Origin: DASRIA01 sp963768885
GTDB lineage: Bacteria > Actinomycetota > Thermoleophilia > Solirubrobacterales > JBBDJG01
Length of the DNA stretch: 64,000 nt
Direction: 5' to 3'
Assembly: GCA_963768885.1 (NCBI GenBank)
Contig: CAVYJN010000010.1
Span: forward strand, 62,001-126,000
Under the pieces are notes generated by a model that ran no database searches, was not told the DNA's origin, and saw only the letters and a list, made by a program, of their open reading frames with translations. Made by a program: the position numbers and the translations under genes. Shown one piece after another: positions 24,589-33,364 of this stretch. How positions within the stretch are numbered: position 1 is the stretch's first letter; each line of letters begins with the position of its first letter.

Positions 24589-25170
24589 CTACGGACCGGG
24601 CTGGCCGGGCCACGCTTCCTTGACGAGGAGCATCCCGCGCTGGCGGAAGGACGCCGTGGCGCGCGGGCCCGTGAGGTACTTCACGAAGGCGGCGACGATC
24701 GGGCCCACAGTGCGGAGGCGCCGTAGCGTCACGAACGAGATCGGGTAGGCATCGGGGTGCGACAGCGCGCGCACGGACGCGTCAGTTGGCGCCGCCCCGC
24801 CGACCGGGACCGCGCATGTCGTTCCTTGGAACGCACGGGCTCGCGACCAGCTCGTCACGGCCGCGATCGCGAGGTTGCCCGATGCGGCCTCGGACAGGCC
24901 GCCGTTGGGCGCTGCCCGTGCCCCTTTCGGCAACACCGAGCCGGCGCGGAATCGGGGCTCCACGAAGCGATCCACCCCGGTGCCGGCGCGACGCAGCGCG
25001 ATCGCATCCCCGCTCGCCGGGGTCGGAACGCCGGCCCCCGACCACGTACGGATCGTTCCCGCCGCGATCCCCCGGGCGGCAGTACGCGACACCCCCGAGG
25101 CACACGCGGGATGCCCGCTGCTCACGGCCAGCACGTCGGCGTCGCGGCCGAGGTCCGCACGCACCCGCAC
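24589..25170 (-). CDS. PstS-like phosphate/substrate-binding protein fragment
   Basis: 193 residues. IAAGTIRTWSGAG, GNLAIAAVTSW and ASVRALSHPDAYPISFVTLR, with VKYLTGPRATASF near the end, match the C-terminal two thirds of PstS-type periplasmic binding proteins (the family contains the IxxGxIxxW motif). The N-terminal lobe and a signal peptide are missing. The GTG at 25170 has no convincing ribosome site, so this may be a 5'-truncated gene, or its 5' part may be in another frame. The small secreted-protein gene at 25181 ends 10 bp upstream. No pstCAB genes are nearby. Confidence 0.55.
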   Translation of the reverse strand: MRVRADLGRDADVLAVSSGHPACASGVSRTAARGIAAGTIRTWSGAGVPTPASGDAIALRRAGTGVDRFVEPRFRAGSVLPKGARAAPNGGLSEAASGNLAIAAVTSWSRARAFQGTTCAVPVGGAAPTDASVRALSHPDAYPISFVTLRRLRTVGPIVAAFVKYLTGPRATASFRQRGMLLVKEAWPGQPGP

Positions 25171-25180
25171 GTGGCGACGC

Positions 25181-25516
25181 TCAGCGCGCCTTGAGCCGGC
25201 GGTCGAGGAAGATTCCCTGCGGGCTCGGATAGCGCCGCGCCCGGATCATGTTCCGCATGTAGATGTTGGCCGACGGGCCCACCGCCGCGGCGGCATTGCC
25301 GAATGTGTACCGGTAGCTCCGCCCTCCGACGCGGACCGTGATCGGCACGACCCGCTGCCCGAGCGGGTGAATGGCGAAGGTGGTCGGTGTGAAGCCGATG
25401 AGGTGGTCGACCCGGCTCGGGATGACCGAGTTGAAGAAGGTGTCCTCGACGCGCTGTGCGGAGGCCGTGGCGGGCGCGAGCAGGAAGGCGGCAATGAATA
25501 GAGCGGGCAAGCGCAT
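25181..25516 (-). CDS. Small secreted protein of unknown function
   Basis: 111 residues with a clean signal peptide (MRLPALFIAAFLLAPATASA). The mature part is beta-rich (IGFTPTTFAIHPL, VVPITVRVGGRSYRYTFG) and basic. No family recognised. It lies 10 bp upstream of the PstS-like fragment on the same strand. Given the frequency of frameshifts here, it could be the exported N-terminal portion of one larger protein, though its sequence does not resemble a PstS N-lobe. Confidence 0.6.
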   Translation of the reverse strand: MRLPALFIAAFLLAPATASAQRVEDTFFNSVIPSRVDHLIGFTPTTFAIHPLGQRVVPITVRVGGRSYRYTFGNAAAAVGPSANIYMRNMIRARRYPSPQGIFLDRRLKAR

Positions 25517-25578
25517 CAATCGAGTAGACCATCGAGTCAGCCCGGATGTCAATCGAAGTTGTGACGGAACGGCGGCGC

Positions 25579-27385
25579 TCACCCGAGCCGGCGGTCCAGG
25601 TTGTAGGCGGCGCTGATCAGCGCCAGGTGCGTGAAGGCCTGGGGGAAGTTGCCGAGCTGCTCGCCCGTCGGCCCGATCTCCTCCGAGTACAGCCCGACGT
25701 GGTTCGCGTAGGTGAGCATCTTCTCGAAGGCCAGCCGCGCCTCGTCGAGCCGCCCGGCCCGGGCGAGCGCCTCCACCCACCAGAAGGAGCACAGCGAGAA
25801 GGTCGACTCCTCGCCGGCGAGCCCGTCGGGCGAGGCGTCCACGTTGTAGCGGTAGACCAGGCTGTCGGAGACCAGCTCAGCGGTGATGGCGTCGAGCGTT
25901 GAGATCCAGCGCGGGTCGGTGGGCGCGATGAACTTGCACAGGGGCATGAGCAGCAGGGAGGCGTCGAGCACGTCGGTGTCGTAGTGCTGGACGAACGCCC
26001 GGCGGGCGGGGTGCCAGCCGCGCTCCATGATCTGGTCGTAGATGCGGTCCCGGACTGCGATCCAGCGGGAGAGGTCGGCGGGCAGGCCGCGCTGGCGGGC
26101 GATCCGGATCGCGCGCTCGACCGCGACCCAGCTCATCAGCCGGGAGTACGTGTAGTCCCGGCGGCCGCCGCGCACCTCCCAGATCCCCTCGTCGGGCTGG
26201 TCCCAGTGGTCCATCAGCCACTCGAGGTTGCGGGTGAGCTCGATCCAGCCGTCGTGGTAGATGGGCAAGCCGTACTTGTTGCAGAGGTAGACGGAGTCCA
26301 TCAGCTCGCCGTAGATGTCGAGCTGCAGCTGGGTCGCCGCCCCGTTGCCGATCCGCACCGGCGCCGAGCCCATGTAGCCCTCCAGGTGCGAGAGCTCCTC
26401 CTCGGGCAGGTCCTCGCGCCCGTCGATGCCGTACATGATCTGCAGTGGGCCCGACTCGCGGTCGGCCGTGTGGCGGAAGCGTCCCTCCAGCCACTCCATG
26501 AACGCGGCGGCCTCCTCGGTGAACCCGAGCCTGAGCAGGGCGTAGAGCGAGAAGGCGGAGTCGCGCATCCACGTGTAGCGGTAGTCCCAGTTGCGGCCGC
26601 CGCCGAGCTGCTCCGGCAGGCTGGTGGTGGGGGCAGCCACGATCGCGCCGGTGGGCGCGTACGTGAGCAGCTTGAGCGTGAGCGCCGAGCGATGCACCAT
26701 CTCGCGCCAACGCCCGCTGTAGCGCGAGCGGCGCAGCCAGCGCCGCCAGAACGCCACGGTGCCGTCGAACTCGGCGGTGATGTCGGCATCGGAGCACGGC
26801 GCCGGCATCTCGCCCGGCTCGACGCGGTCGAGCACGAAGGTGGCCGTCTCCCCGGCCCGGACGGCGATGCGCGCGCGGACGTCGCCCCCGTCGACGATCT
26901 CGAGCGGGCAGCCCGTCGAGAGGCCGAGGCCCAACTCCGGAGAGCGGAAGAGCGCGCCGTGCGGGGTGAGCGCGACCTCGTGGCGGGCGCGCGCGTAGTC
27001 GAAGCGCGGGGCGACGTCGATCGACGAAGCGCATCTGCCCGCGCACCGCGAGCACCCGGCGGATCATGCGGTGGCGGTGCGCCGCCTCGCCGGTGCGCGG
27101 CGGGGGCATGAAGTCCTGCACCTCCCCGACTCCGTCGGGCGTCAGGAAGCGCGTGATGAGGATGTTGGTGTCGGGGAGGTAAAGCTGCTTGGAGCTCCAG
27201 CCGTCGCAGTCGGGCGAGATCCGGAACATGCCCCCGCGGTCGGCGTCGAGGATCGACGCGAAGACGCTCGGCGAGTCGAACCGCGGGCAGCAGTACCAGT
27301 CGATCGTCCCGTCGGTGCCTACGAGCGCGACGGTGTGCAGGTCCCCGATCAGGCCGTGCTCGGCGATGGGTAGATAGCGCGCCAC
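25579..27385 (-). CDS. Glycoside hydrolase family 15 (trehalase/glucoamylase-like), frameshifted
   Basis: About 602 residues when merged. GH15 enzymes hydrolyse alpha-linked glucose; actinobacterial members of this layout include trehalases. The N-terminal beta-domain begins YLPIAEHGLIGDLHTVALVG (residues 4-23) and has DWYCCPRFDSPSVF. The catalytic (alpha/alpha)6 barrel starts near residue 245 and contains NWDYRYTWMRDSAFSLYAL, the GH15 signature. EEIGPTGEQLGNFPQAFTHL is near the C-terminus. The frame breaks at about 27022: RGQMRFV joins IDVAPRFDYARA if one extra G is removed. It starts 3 bp after the stop of the quinone reductase gene, so the two form an operon. No signal peptide; cytoplasmic. 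Confidence 0.88.
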
Positions 27386-27388
27386 CGG

Positions 27389-28402
27389 TTATGGCACGAG
27401 CACGAGCTTTCCCGTCGCCGCCGTGCGCTCGAGCAGCTCGTGAGCGCGACGAGCGTCGGACAGCGGCAGGCGCTCGGCCACGACCGGGTGGATCTCGCCA
27501 CGACGAAGCAGCTCGAGCAGCGCGAGGAAGTCCTCCCGGAACCAATCCTGATGGTGGATGCGCAGCTTCTGGATCCGGTAGGCGAGCACCCGCCGGCGGG
27601 GCGAGAGCAGGCCCCAGAGCGCGACGGCGGCGGTCGCCGCGTACCACTCGATCACCCCCGGCCAGTTCTTGCGCCCGTGCGCGAGCGTTTCTTGGCGACC
27701 GTAGATGACGAGCCTTCCGCCGGGCCGCAGCGCGCGGAAGGAGCGAAGCGACACCGCGCCACCGATCGCGTCGAGCGCGACGTCCACACCGTCACCGGTC
27801 AGCTCACGCACCCGCGCCAGGAAGTCCTCGTTCCGATAGTCGATCGCGACCGCGCCGAGCCGTTCGACGGCGGCGCGGTCGCGAGCTGACGCGGTCCCGT
27901 AGAGGCGAAGCCCGGCCGGCGCTCCGAGCTCGAGGACCGCGGTGCCCACCCTGCCGGCCGCGCCGTGCACGAGCACCGTCTCCCCGCTCTTCGCCATCGC
28001 CGCGCGGTGAAGCAGCTGGTAGGCGGTCATGTAGGTGAAGACGAGGCTCAAGACCTCCGCCGGGTCGAGGTCCTCGGGAACCTCGACGGCGTACGCCTCC
28101 GGCACGCAGACGCGCTCCGCGTCGGCGCCCCACTGCGTCAGCGCGCCGATGCGGTCTCCCTCGTGCAGCCTCGAGCAGCCCGGGCCGAGCTCCTCGACGA
28201 CGCCGACGAGTTCGTAGCCGGGCGTGAACGGCGGCTTCGGCCCGCCGAGATAAGTGCCGGCGCGCATCTGGGCATCGCTGAGCGACACGCCCGCGGCCAG
28301 AACCCTGACGCGGACCTCGCCCGCACCCGGTCGGGGATCGTCGTCCTCCACCACGCTCACGACCTCGGGCCCACCGAAGTGATCGACGACGACACGCTTC
28401 AT
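27389..28402 (-). CDS. Zinc-independent medium-chain dehydrogenase, quinone-oxidoreductase type
   Basis: 337 residues. The MDR family fold has an N-terminal GroES-like domain (FTPGYELVGVVEELGPGCSR) and a central Rossmann domain with VLVHGAAGRVGTAVLELG. It lacks the Cys/His structural and catalytic zinc pattern, so it belongs to the NADPH:quinone reductase branch. SLRSFRALRPGGRLVIYGRQ and PVVAERLPLSDARRAHELLE are conserved. The ATG at 28402 is the first residue of the domain. It is divergent from the LLM oxidoreductase, with a 98-bp shared promoter region, and upstream of the GH15 gene. Confidence 0.9.
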   Translation of the reverse strand: MKRVVVDHFGGPEVVSVVEDDDPRPGAGEVRVRVLAAGVSLSDAQMRAGTYLGGPKPPFTPGYELVGVVEELGPGCSRLHEGDRIGALTQWGADAERVCVPEAYAVEVPEDLDPAEVLSLVFTYMTAYQLLHRAAMAKSGETVLVHGAAGRVGTAVLELGAPAGLRLYGTASARDRAAVERLGAVAIDYRNEDFLARVRELTGDGVDVALDAIGGAVSLRSFRALRPGGRLVIYGRQETLAHGRKNWPGVIEWYAATAAVALWGLLSPRRRVLAYRIQKLRIHHQDWFREDFLALLELLRRGEIHPVVAERLPLSDARRAHELLERTAATGKLVLVP

Positions 28403-28439
28403 GGGGCCTCTTCTACGCCGGCCGCACCGTCCGCGCGTC

Positions 28440-28465
28440 CGATCAGTCCCGCAGCTTCGATCAGT
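28440..28465. repeat. Direct repeat CGATCAGT-N10-CGATCAGT in a divergent promoter
   Basis: Two identical 8-mers, 18 bp apart start to start, in the 98 bp between the divergent quinone reductase (28402) and LLM oxidoreductase (28501) genes. Position and spacing suit a regulator binding one face of the helix; the regulator is unknown. Confidence 0.4.
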
Positions 28466-28500
28466 AAGAGACCGCACTAAAAGACATACATTTCGCTGTC

Positions 28501-29511
28501 ATGCGGGTGCCGCGCCAGCCACGGATCCCTGCCGACGTCGTCGTGCGCGGCGCGCGGATCGGCGACGTCGCGTCACGCGCGGCGCGACTGGAAGCGCTCG
28601 GCTTCGCCGGCGTGGGCGTGACCGAGACGAACGGCAATCCCTTCCTCGCCGCGGCGCAGGCCGCCCAGGCGACGTCCAGCGCCCGCATCTCCACCGCGAT
28701 CGCCCTCGCCTTCCCGCGCACCCCGATGGACGTGGCCTACACGGCGTGGGACCTGCAGTCCCTGTCGGGCGGGCGCTTCGCCCTCGGCCTCGGGTCGCAG
28801 GTCCGGGCGCACATCGAGCGGCGCTACGGCGCTGTGTGGTCGCGCCCGGCGGCGCGGATGCGCGAGTACGTCCTTGCGCTTGCAGCGATATGGGACGCAT
28901 GGGAGTCGGGCGGTGAGCTCGACTTTCGAGGCGAGTTCTACTCGCACACGCTGATGCCGCCGAACTTCCGCCCGGAGCCGACCGGACACCCGCGCCCTCC
29001 CGTGCTGCTCGCCGGTGTTCGCGAGCGGATGACCGAGGTGGCCGGCGAGGTCGCCGACGGATTCCTCGGCCACGCGCTCTGCACCGCGGCGGTTCTGCGG
29101 GAGGTCACCTTGCCGGCGCTCGAGCGCGGCCTCGAGCGCGCAGGCCGACGCCGCGAGGACCTGGAGGTGACAGCGTCCGTCTTCGTCGCCACCTCCGACG
29201 AGGAGTGGGAGGCCTGCCGGCGCCGCGTCGCCTTCTACGGGTCGACGCCCGGCTACCGGCAGGCCCTCGACCACCACGGTCTCGGCACGCTTTTCGAGGC
29301 GCTGCACGAGAAGTCGAAGTCGGGCGGCTGGGCCGAGATGCCGGCACTCGTGGACGACGACGTCCTGGCGCTGTTCGTCGTGCGCGGAGACGACCCGCCG
29401 GCGGTGGCGGCCGCCGTGCATGAGCGGGTCGCCGGGATCGCCGACCGCGTCGGGCTCGTGACCGAGTCGACGGACCCCGCCCGCCTCGCGGCGGTCGCGG
29501 CAGCGCTGTAG
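28501..29511 (+). CDS. LLM-class F420-dependent oxidoreductase
   Basis: 336 residues. Luciferase-like monooxygenase fold, of the type that uses coenzyme F420 in actinobacteria. Typical stretches are ARLEALGFAGVGVTETNGNP, AFPRTPMDVAYTAWDLQSLS and GGRFALGLGSQV near the N-terminus, then RPPVLLAGVRERMTEVAGEV. Closest in pattern to the F420 subfamily with the GLGSQVRAHIERRYG motif. The substrate is unknown. The ATG at 28501 follows a TACATT box at 28487-28492 and has no ribosome site. Confidence 0.9.
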   Translation: MRVPRQPRIPADVVVRGARIGDVASRAARLEALGFAGVGVTETNGNPFLAAAQAAQATSSARISTAIALAFPRTPMDVAYTAWDLQSLSGGRFALGLGSQVRAHIERRYGAVWSRPAARMREYVLALAAIWDAWESGGELDFRGEFYSHTLMPPNFRPEPTGHPRPPVLLAGVRERMTEVAGEVADGFLGHALCTAAVLREVTLPALERGLERAGRRREDLEVTASVFVATSDEEWEACRRRVAFYGSTPGYRQALDHHGLGTLFEALHEKSKSGGWAEMPALVDDDVLALFVVRGDDPPAVAAAVHERVAGIADRVGLVTESTDPARLAAVAAAL

Positions 29512-29535
29512 GCGGGAAGATTCTCTCGGGCTGCG

Positions 29536-29562
29536 TGTCGATTCTCGCCGCCCTCGCTCGAC
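29536..29562 (+). promoter_or_regulatory. ECF42-type promoter upstream of the first YCII gene
   Basis: TGTCGA (29536-29541), 17-bp spacer, CGAC (29559-29562), about 43 bp before the YCII start. As I recall, TGTCGA with CG(A/T)C is the motif described for ECF42 sigma factors, and an ECF42 gene lies downstream, so autoregulation is likely. Confidence 0.65.
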
Positions 29563-29604
29563 GCACAAGTGAAAGCCGCAAACCGACGGACGGAGGGATC
29601 TGAG

Positions 29605-30027
29605 ATGCGAGTCATGGTTCTGGTCAAGGCAACGGCGGACAGCGAGGCGGGGGTGCTCCCGAGCGAGGAGCTCCTGACCGAGATGATGGCCTTCAACGAG
29701 GAGCTGGTGAAGGCGGGCGTGATGCTGGCGGGGGAGGGGCTGCACCCGAGCTCGAAGGGCGCCCGCGTCGCGTTCTCCGGCAAGGACCGCAAGGTGATCG
29801 ACGGCCCGTTCGCGGAGACGAAGGAGCTGATCGCCGGCTACTGGCTGTGGCAGGTGAAGTCGCTCGACGAGGCGATCGAGTGGGTCAAGCGGGTCCCGAA
29901 CCCGACCGGTGAGGAGGGCACGGTCGAGATCCGGCCGGTCTTCGAGCCCGACGACTTCGGCGACAACCTCACCCCCGAGGTGCGCGAGCAGGAACGGCGC
30001 CTGCGCGAGCAGACCGAGGCCCGGTAG
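29605..30027 (+). CDS. YCII/DGPF-domain protein (ECF42 partner)
   Basis: 140 residues. The sequence RVMVLVKATADSEAG and the DGPF motif in KVIDGPFAETKELIAGYWLW place it in the YCII-related family, which is almost always encoded next to ECF42 sigma factors. The fold is ferredoxin-like and small; the biochemical role is unknown. The ATG at 29605 sits behind GGAGGGATCTGAG. The sigma-factor gene begins 16 bp downstream. An ECF42-like promoter precedes it. Confidence 0.93.
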   Translation: MRVMVLVKATADSEAGVLPSEELLTEMMAFNEELVKAGVMLAGEGLHPSSKGARVAFSGKDRKVIDGPFAETKELIAGYWLWQVKSLDEAIEWVKRVPNPTGEEGTVEIRPVFEPDDFGDNLTPEVREQERRLREQTEAR

Positions 30028-30043
30028 GCGCGGCGGCATCGGG

Positions 30044-31318
30044 ATGGCGGAAAGCGACGTCAACCGGACGATCGATGCGGTGTGGCGCATCGAGTCGGCC
30101 CGGCTGATCGCCGGCCTCGCGCGGATGGTGCGTGACGTGGGCGTCGCGGAGGACCTGGCGCAGGAGGCACTGGTGGCGGCGCTGCAGCAGTGGCCCGAGT
30201 CAGGCGTGCCGGACAACCCGGGCGCCTGGCTCATGGCCACTGCCAAGCATCGCGCGATCGACCGCGTGCGGCGCGCCGCCGTGCACGAGCGAAAGACGCG
30301 GGAGCTGGGTCGCGAGCTGGAGCTCGGCGGCCCGGGAGAGGACCGCGACCTCGCCGCGGAGATGGACGACCCGTTCGAGGACGACCTCCTGCGGCTGATC
30401 TTCACGGCATGCCATCCGGTGCTCTCGACGGAGGCGCGGGTGGCGCTCACCCTGCGGCTCCTGGGCGGGCTGTCGACGAAGGAGATCGCACGCGCCTATC
30501 TGGTCTCGGAGGCGACGATCGCGCAGCGGATCGTCCGCGCCAAGCGCACGCTGTCGGCGGCGCGGGTGCCGTTCGAGGTTCCCGAGCGCGACGAGCTGCC
30601 AGACCGTCTCTCGTCGGTGCTGGAGGCGATCTACCTGATCTTCAACGAGGGCTACGCGCCGACGGCCGGCGACGCATGGGTCCGCCCCGAGCTGATCGAG
30701 GAGTCGCTGCGACTGGGCCGTATCCTCGCCGAGCTGCTCCCCTCCGAGCCGGAGGTGCACGGCCTCGCCGCCCTGATGGAGCTGCAGGCGTCTCGCACGC
30801 GCGCCCGCACGGGTCCGTCCGGAGAGCCGATCCCGCTGCTCGAGCAGGACCGCGCGCGCTGGGACTGGATGTTGGTGGGACGGGGCTTGGCGGCGCTCGA
30901 ACGGGCCCAGCGAACGCGCGGTGCGCTCGGCCCGTACTCGCTGCAGGCCGCGATCGCCGCCTGCCATGCCCGGGCGCAGACCGCGCAGGAGACCGACTGG
31001 GAGCGCATCGTCGCGCTCTACGACGCGCTCGCGCAGCTGATGCCGTCGCCGATCGTCGAGCTCAACCGCGCCGTCGCCGTGGGCATGGCCTTCGGCCCGG
31101 AGGCAGGGCTCGAGCTGGTCGACGCCGTGGCGGGCGAGCCGGCCCTGCGCGACTACCACCTGCTCCCCGCAGCGCGCGGCGACCTGCTCGTGAGGATGGG
31201 ACGCAACGCCGAGGCGCGCGCCGAGTTCGAGCGCGCAGCGTCACTGACCCAACATGAGCGCGAGCGCGCAGTGCTGATCGAGCGAATGGCCGCATGCGCG
31301 CCCCAAAACGGCGGCTGA
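30044..31318 (+). CDS. ECF42-group RNA polymerase sigma factor
   Basis: 424 residues, much longer than a minimal ECF sigma factor because of a C-terminal helical (TPR-like) extension. Region 2 is VAEDLAQEALVAALQQWP with RAIDRVRR; region 4 is GLSTKEIARAYLVSEATIAQ followed by RIVRAKR. The extension has YLIFNEGYAPT, EVHGLAALMELQASR and SPIVELNRAVAVGMA, the conserved signature of this group. No anti-sigma gene adjoins it; these factors are thought to be controlled through their own extension. It is probably co-transcribed with the YCII gene from a TGTCGA-N17-CGAC promoter. Confidence 0.93.
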   Translation: MAESDVNRTIDAVWRIESARLIAGLARMVRDVGVAEDLAQEALVAALQQWPESGVPDNPGAWLMATAKHRAIDRVRRAAVHERKTRELGRELELGGPGEDRDLAAEMDDPFEDDLLRLIFTACHPVLSTEARVALTLRLLGGLSTKEIARAYLVSEATIAQRIVRAKRTLSAARVPFEVPERDELPDRLSSVLEAIYLIFNEGYAPTAGDAWVRPELIEESLRLGRILAELLPSEPEVHGLAALMELQASRTRARTGPSGEPIPLLEQDRARWDWMLVGRGLAALERAQRTRGALGPYSLQAAIAACHARAQTAQETDWERIVALYDALAQLMPSPIVELNRAVAVGMAFGPEAGLELVDAVAGEPALRDYHLLPAARGDLLVRMGRNAEARAEFERAASLTQHERERAVLIERMAACAPQNGG

Positions 31319-31389
31319 GCGGGCTGCGGGCGATTAGTTTTCGTCCCGCCGCCTGTCTCTATGGGCAGCCCGACACAGGAGGAATACAG

Positions 31390-32061
31390 ATGAACACACC
31401 GCCGATAGTCTCGCGCCAGGAGTGGGACGCCGCGCGCGAGGAGATGCTCGCGCGGGAGAAGGAGCACACCCGCGCTCGTGACGCTCTGGCCGCCGAACGC
31501 CGCCGGATGCCGTGGCTGGCCGTGGACAAGGAGTACGAGTTCGACGGCCCCGACGGCAAGGCGAGCCTGCTCGACCTGTTCGGCGGGCGCCGGCAGCTGA
31601 TCGTCTACCGCTTCTTCTTCGAGCCCGGGGTCGCAAGCTGGCCCGAGGGGGGTTGTCCCGGCTGCTCCTTCCTCGCCGACCAGATCGCCCACCTCGCTCA
31701 CCTGAACGCCCGCGACACCACGCTCGCGTTCGTGTCGCGCGCCCCGCAGCCGGACATCGAGCGGTGGAAGGCGCGGATGGGGTGGGAGATCCCGTGGTTC
31801 ACGATCACGGACGACTTCGACGCGGACTTCGGCGTCGACGAGTGGCACGGCACCAACGCCTTCATCCGCGACGGCGACAACGTCTTCCGCACCTACTTCG
31901 TCAACAACCGCGGCGACGAGGCGATGGGCAGCACATGGAGCTACCTCGACATCACGGCACTCGGGCGCCAGGAGGAGTGGGAGGACTCGCCGGAGGGCTA
32001 CCCCCAGACCCCGCCGTACCAGTGGTGGAACCTGCACGACGAGTACGGAGAGGGTGGCTGA
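31390..32061 (+). CDS. DUF899 family protein (thioredoxin-like fold)
   Basis: 223 residues. WDAAREEMLAREKEHTRARD followed by LAAERRRMPW at the N-terminus and FFFEPGVASWPEGGCPGCSF at about residues 77-96 define DUF899. The CPGC dithiol lies where thioredoxin-like proteins have CxxC. The C-terminus ends YQWWNLHDEYG. Enzymatic activity is not established. AGGAGG precedes the ATG at 31390. It follows the ECF42 gene after 71 bp on the same strand and may be part of its regulon, although I see no copy of the ECF motif directly before it. Confidence 0.9.
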   Translation: MNTPPIVSRQEWDAAREEMLAREKEHTRARDALAAERRRMPWLAVDKEYEFDGPDGKASLLDLFGGRRQLIVYRFFFEPGVASWPEGGCPGCSFLADQIAHLAHLNARDTTLAFVSRAPQPDIERWKARMGWEIPWFTITDDFDADFGVDEWHGTNAFIRDGDNVFRTYFVNNRGDEAMGSTWSYLDITALGRQEEWEDSPEGYPQTPPYQWWNLHDEYGEGG

Positions 32062-32075
32062 GCCACGCGCATCGC

Positions 32076-32105
32076 TTGACCCACCTCACCTCAGGACACT
32101 AGAGT
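32076..32105 (+). promoter_or_regulatory. Sigma-70-type promoter for the 32131 gene
   Basis: TTGACC (32076-32081), 18-bp spacer, TAGAGT (32100-32105), followed by a strong ribosome site GGAGGGAGG at about 32111-32119. Confidence 0.6.
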
Positions 32106-32130
32106 CGATCCGGAGGGAGGTCACGAATGG

Positions 32131-33316
32131 ATGTCTAGCCAGGAGGGCACCTATCGGTTGAGGAACCTTGGTCCTGTCGCGCCCTGGCGCGCCCGTGTCT
32201 TCTGTCTCGTGATCCACGTCGCTTGTGGCGATGGCGCTGGTGTCCGCGTCGCCCGCCAGCGCGACGCACGGTCCGAATGTCTTCAGCGGGACGTGGACGA
32301 CGAACATCGGCGGCGTCAGCTTCCGCGTCGTGAGCGCGACCCAGGGCGCGCCGGCGCTGCAGGGATTGGCCGGCCAACCGTGCGCGGCTCCGACGACCTA
32401 TTACCGCGGCGACTACCACGACAAGTTCCATACGGGGACGATCTTCGCCTGTACTAGGAGTACGGGGCGTCTCGTCGGACGCTACGTCGCCGATGGATCG
32501 ACGTCGGCCCACGGCGACGGGGGCATCGACCTGATCTTCGTGTCGCCGAACCAGTTCTCGGGCGTCTACACCGGCGACAACTTCACCGGCATGACCTTCC
32601 CGTACACGGGCGCGTTCCAAGCGCACGTCGCTGGTGACGGTTGCTGCTCGTCGTCGTCCCCCGGGAAGGCGAAGAGAAAGCGGATCAAGGGCTGCCCGGC
32701 TGCACGCGCGAGCCGTGCCGGCGCGCACGCAGCGTCTGCGTGCCACTGGCAGGTGCGCTTCATCATCAGCCAGAAGGGTCTTCCGGCGATTTCGTTCCCG
32801 GACCCCGCCGCCGGCTTTGTCGAGAGCGAGACCGCCTTCGTGGGAAAGGTGTTCTTCAACGCGAGGCCGAAAGCGGGGCGAACCTCCACCGGCAGGGTCG
32901 CGGGCCTCCTCGTGCACACCGACACGTATCAGTCGCCCGTCAGCCCATTCCTTTTCCCCGAAGGAGAGGTCAGGGTGACACCTCTGACTGCCAATTACAG
33001 GCCGGGGAGTGGCGAGGTCCGGCTCGATGTCTCAGCAGTGGTGAGCAGCGTCACGGGTCCCGTGTACAGCGAAAACCGGGACGGGCAAAGCACACAGGCG
33101 GGAGACGGCGCCAGGATCCTCGCGACGTACGACTTTCCCCTTCACAAGGCCGACGTGCTGCAGACGCTCCTCGGCTGCTCCCAGTGCAAGGGCTCCTCGT
33201 TGTTGGGACTGCACCATCACCGCTTCCTGGTCGAGACCCAGGACAAGCTGCGGGTCACGATCGGTGCCCCAAGGCAGCTCGCCGGTTCGTGCCGCTGTCT
33301 CGGCACCACCAAGTAG
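32131..33316 (+). CDS. Cys-containing secreted protein of unknown function, frameshifted in its signal
   Basis: About 394 residues when merged. The ATG at 32131 has a strong ribosome site and reads MSSQEGTYRLRNLGPVAPWR; the hydrophobic LVAMALVSASPASAT, clearly a signal-peptide end, continues in the next frame if one base is removed near 32220. As written, the second frame opens at GTG 32225. The mature protein is beta-rich with several Cys (QPCAAPTTYYRG, GDGCCSSSS, RIKGCPAA, SACHW, LLGCSQCKG, GSCRCLG), suggesting disulphides outside the cell. No family recognised. It is convergent with the M19-like hydrolase, separated by a bidirectional terminator. Confidence 0.7.
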
Positions 33317-33318
33317 GG

Positions 33319-33364
33319 CCGCTCGCCGCCCGATTGAGTGAGGACGGGCGGTTGCGCTAGCGGC
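33319..33364. terminator. Bidirectional terminator between convergent genes
   Basis: Nested inverted repeats: outer GCCGCT...AGCGGC and inner CCGCCC...GGGCGG, bracketing an AT-richer loop. It lies between the stop at 33316 (plus) and the stop at 33357 (minus). Confidence 0.5.
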
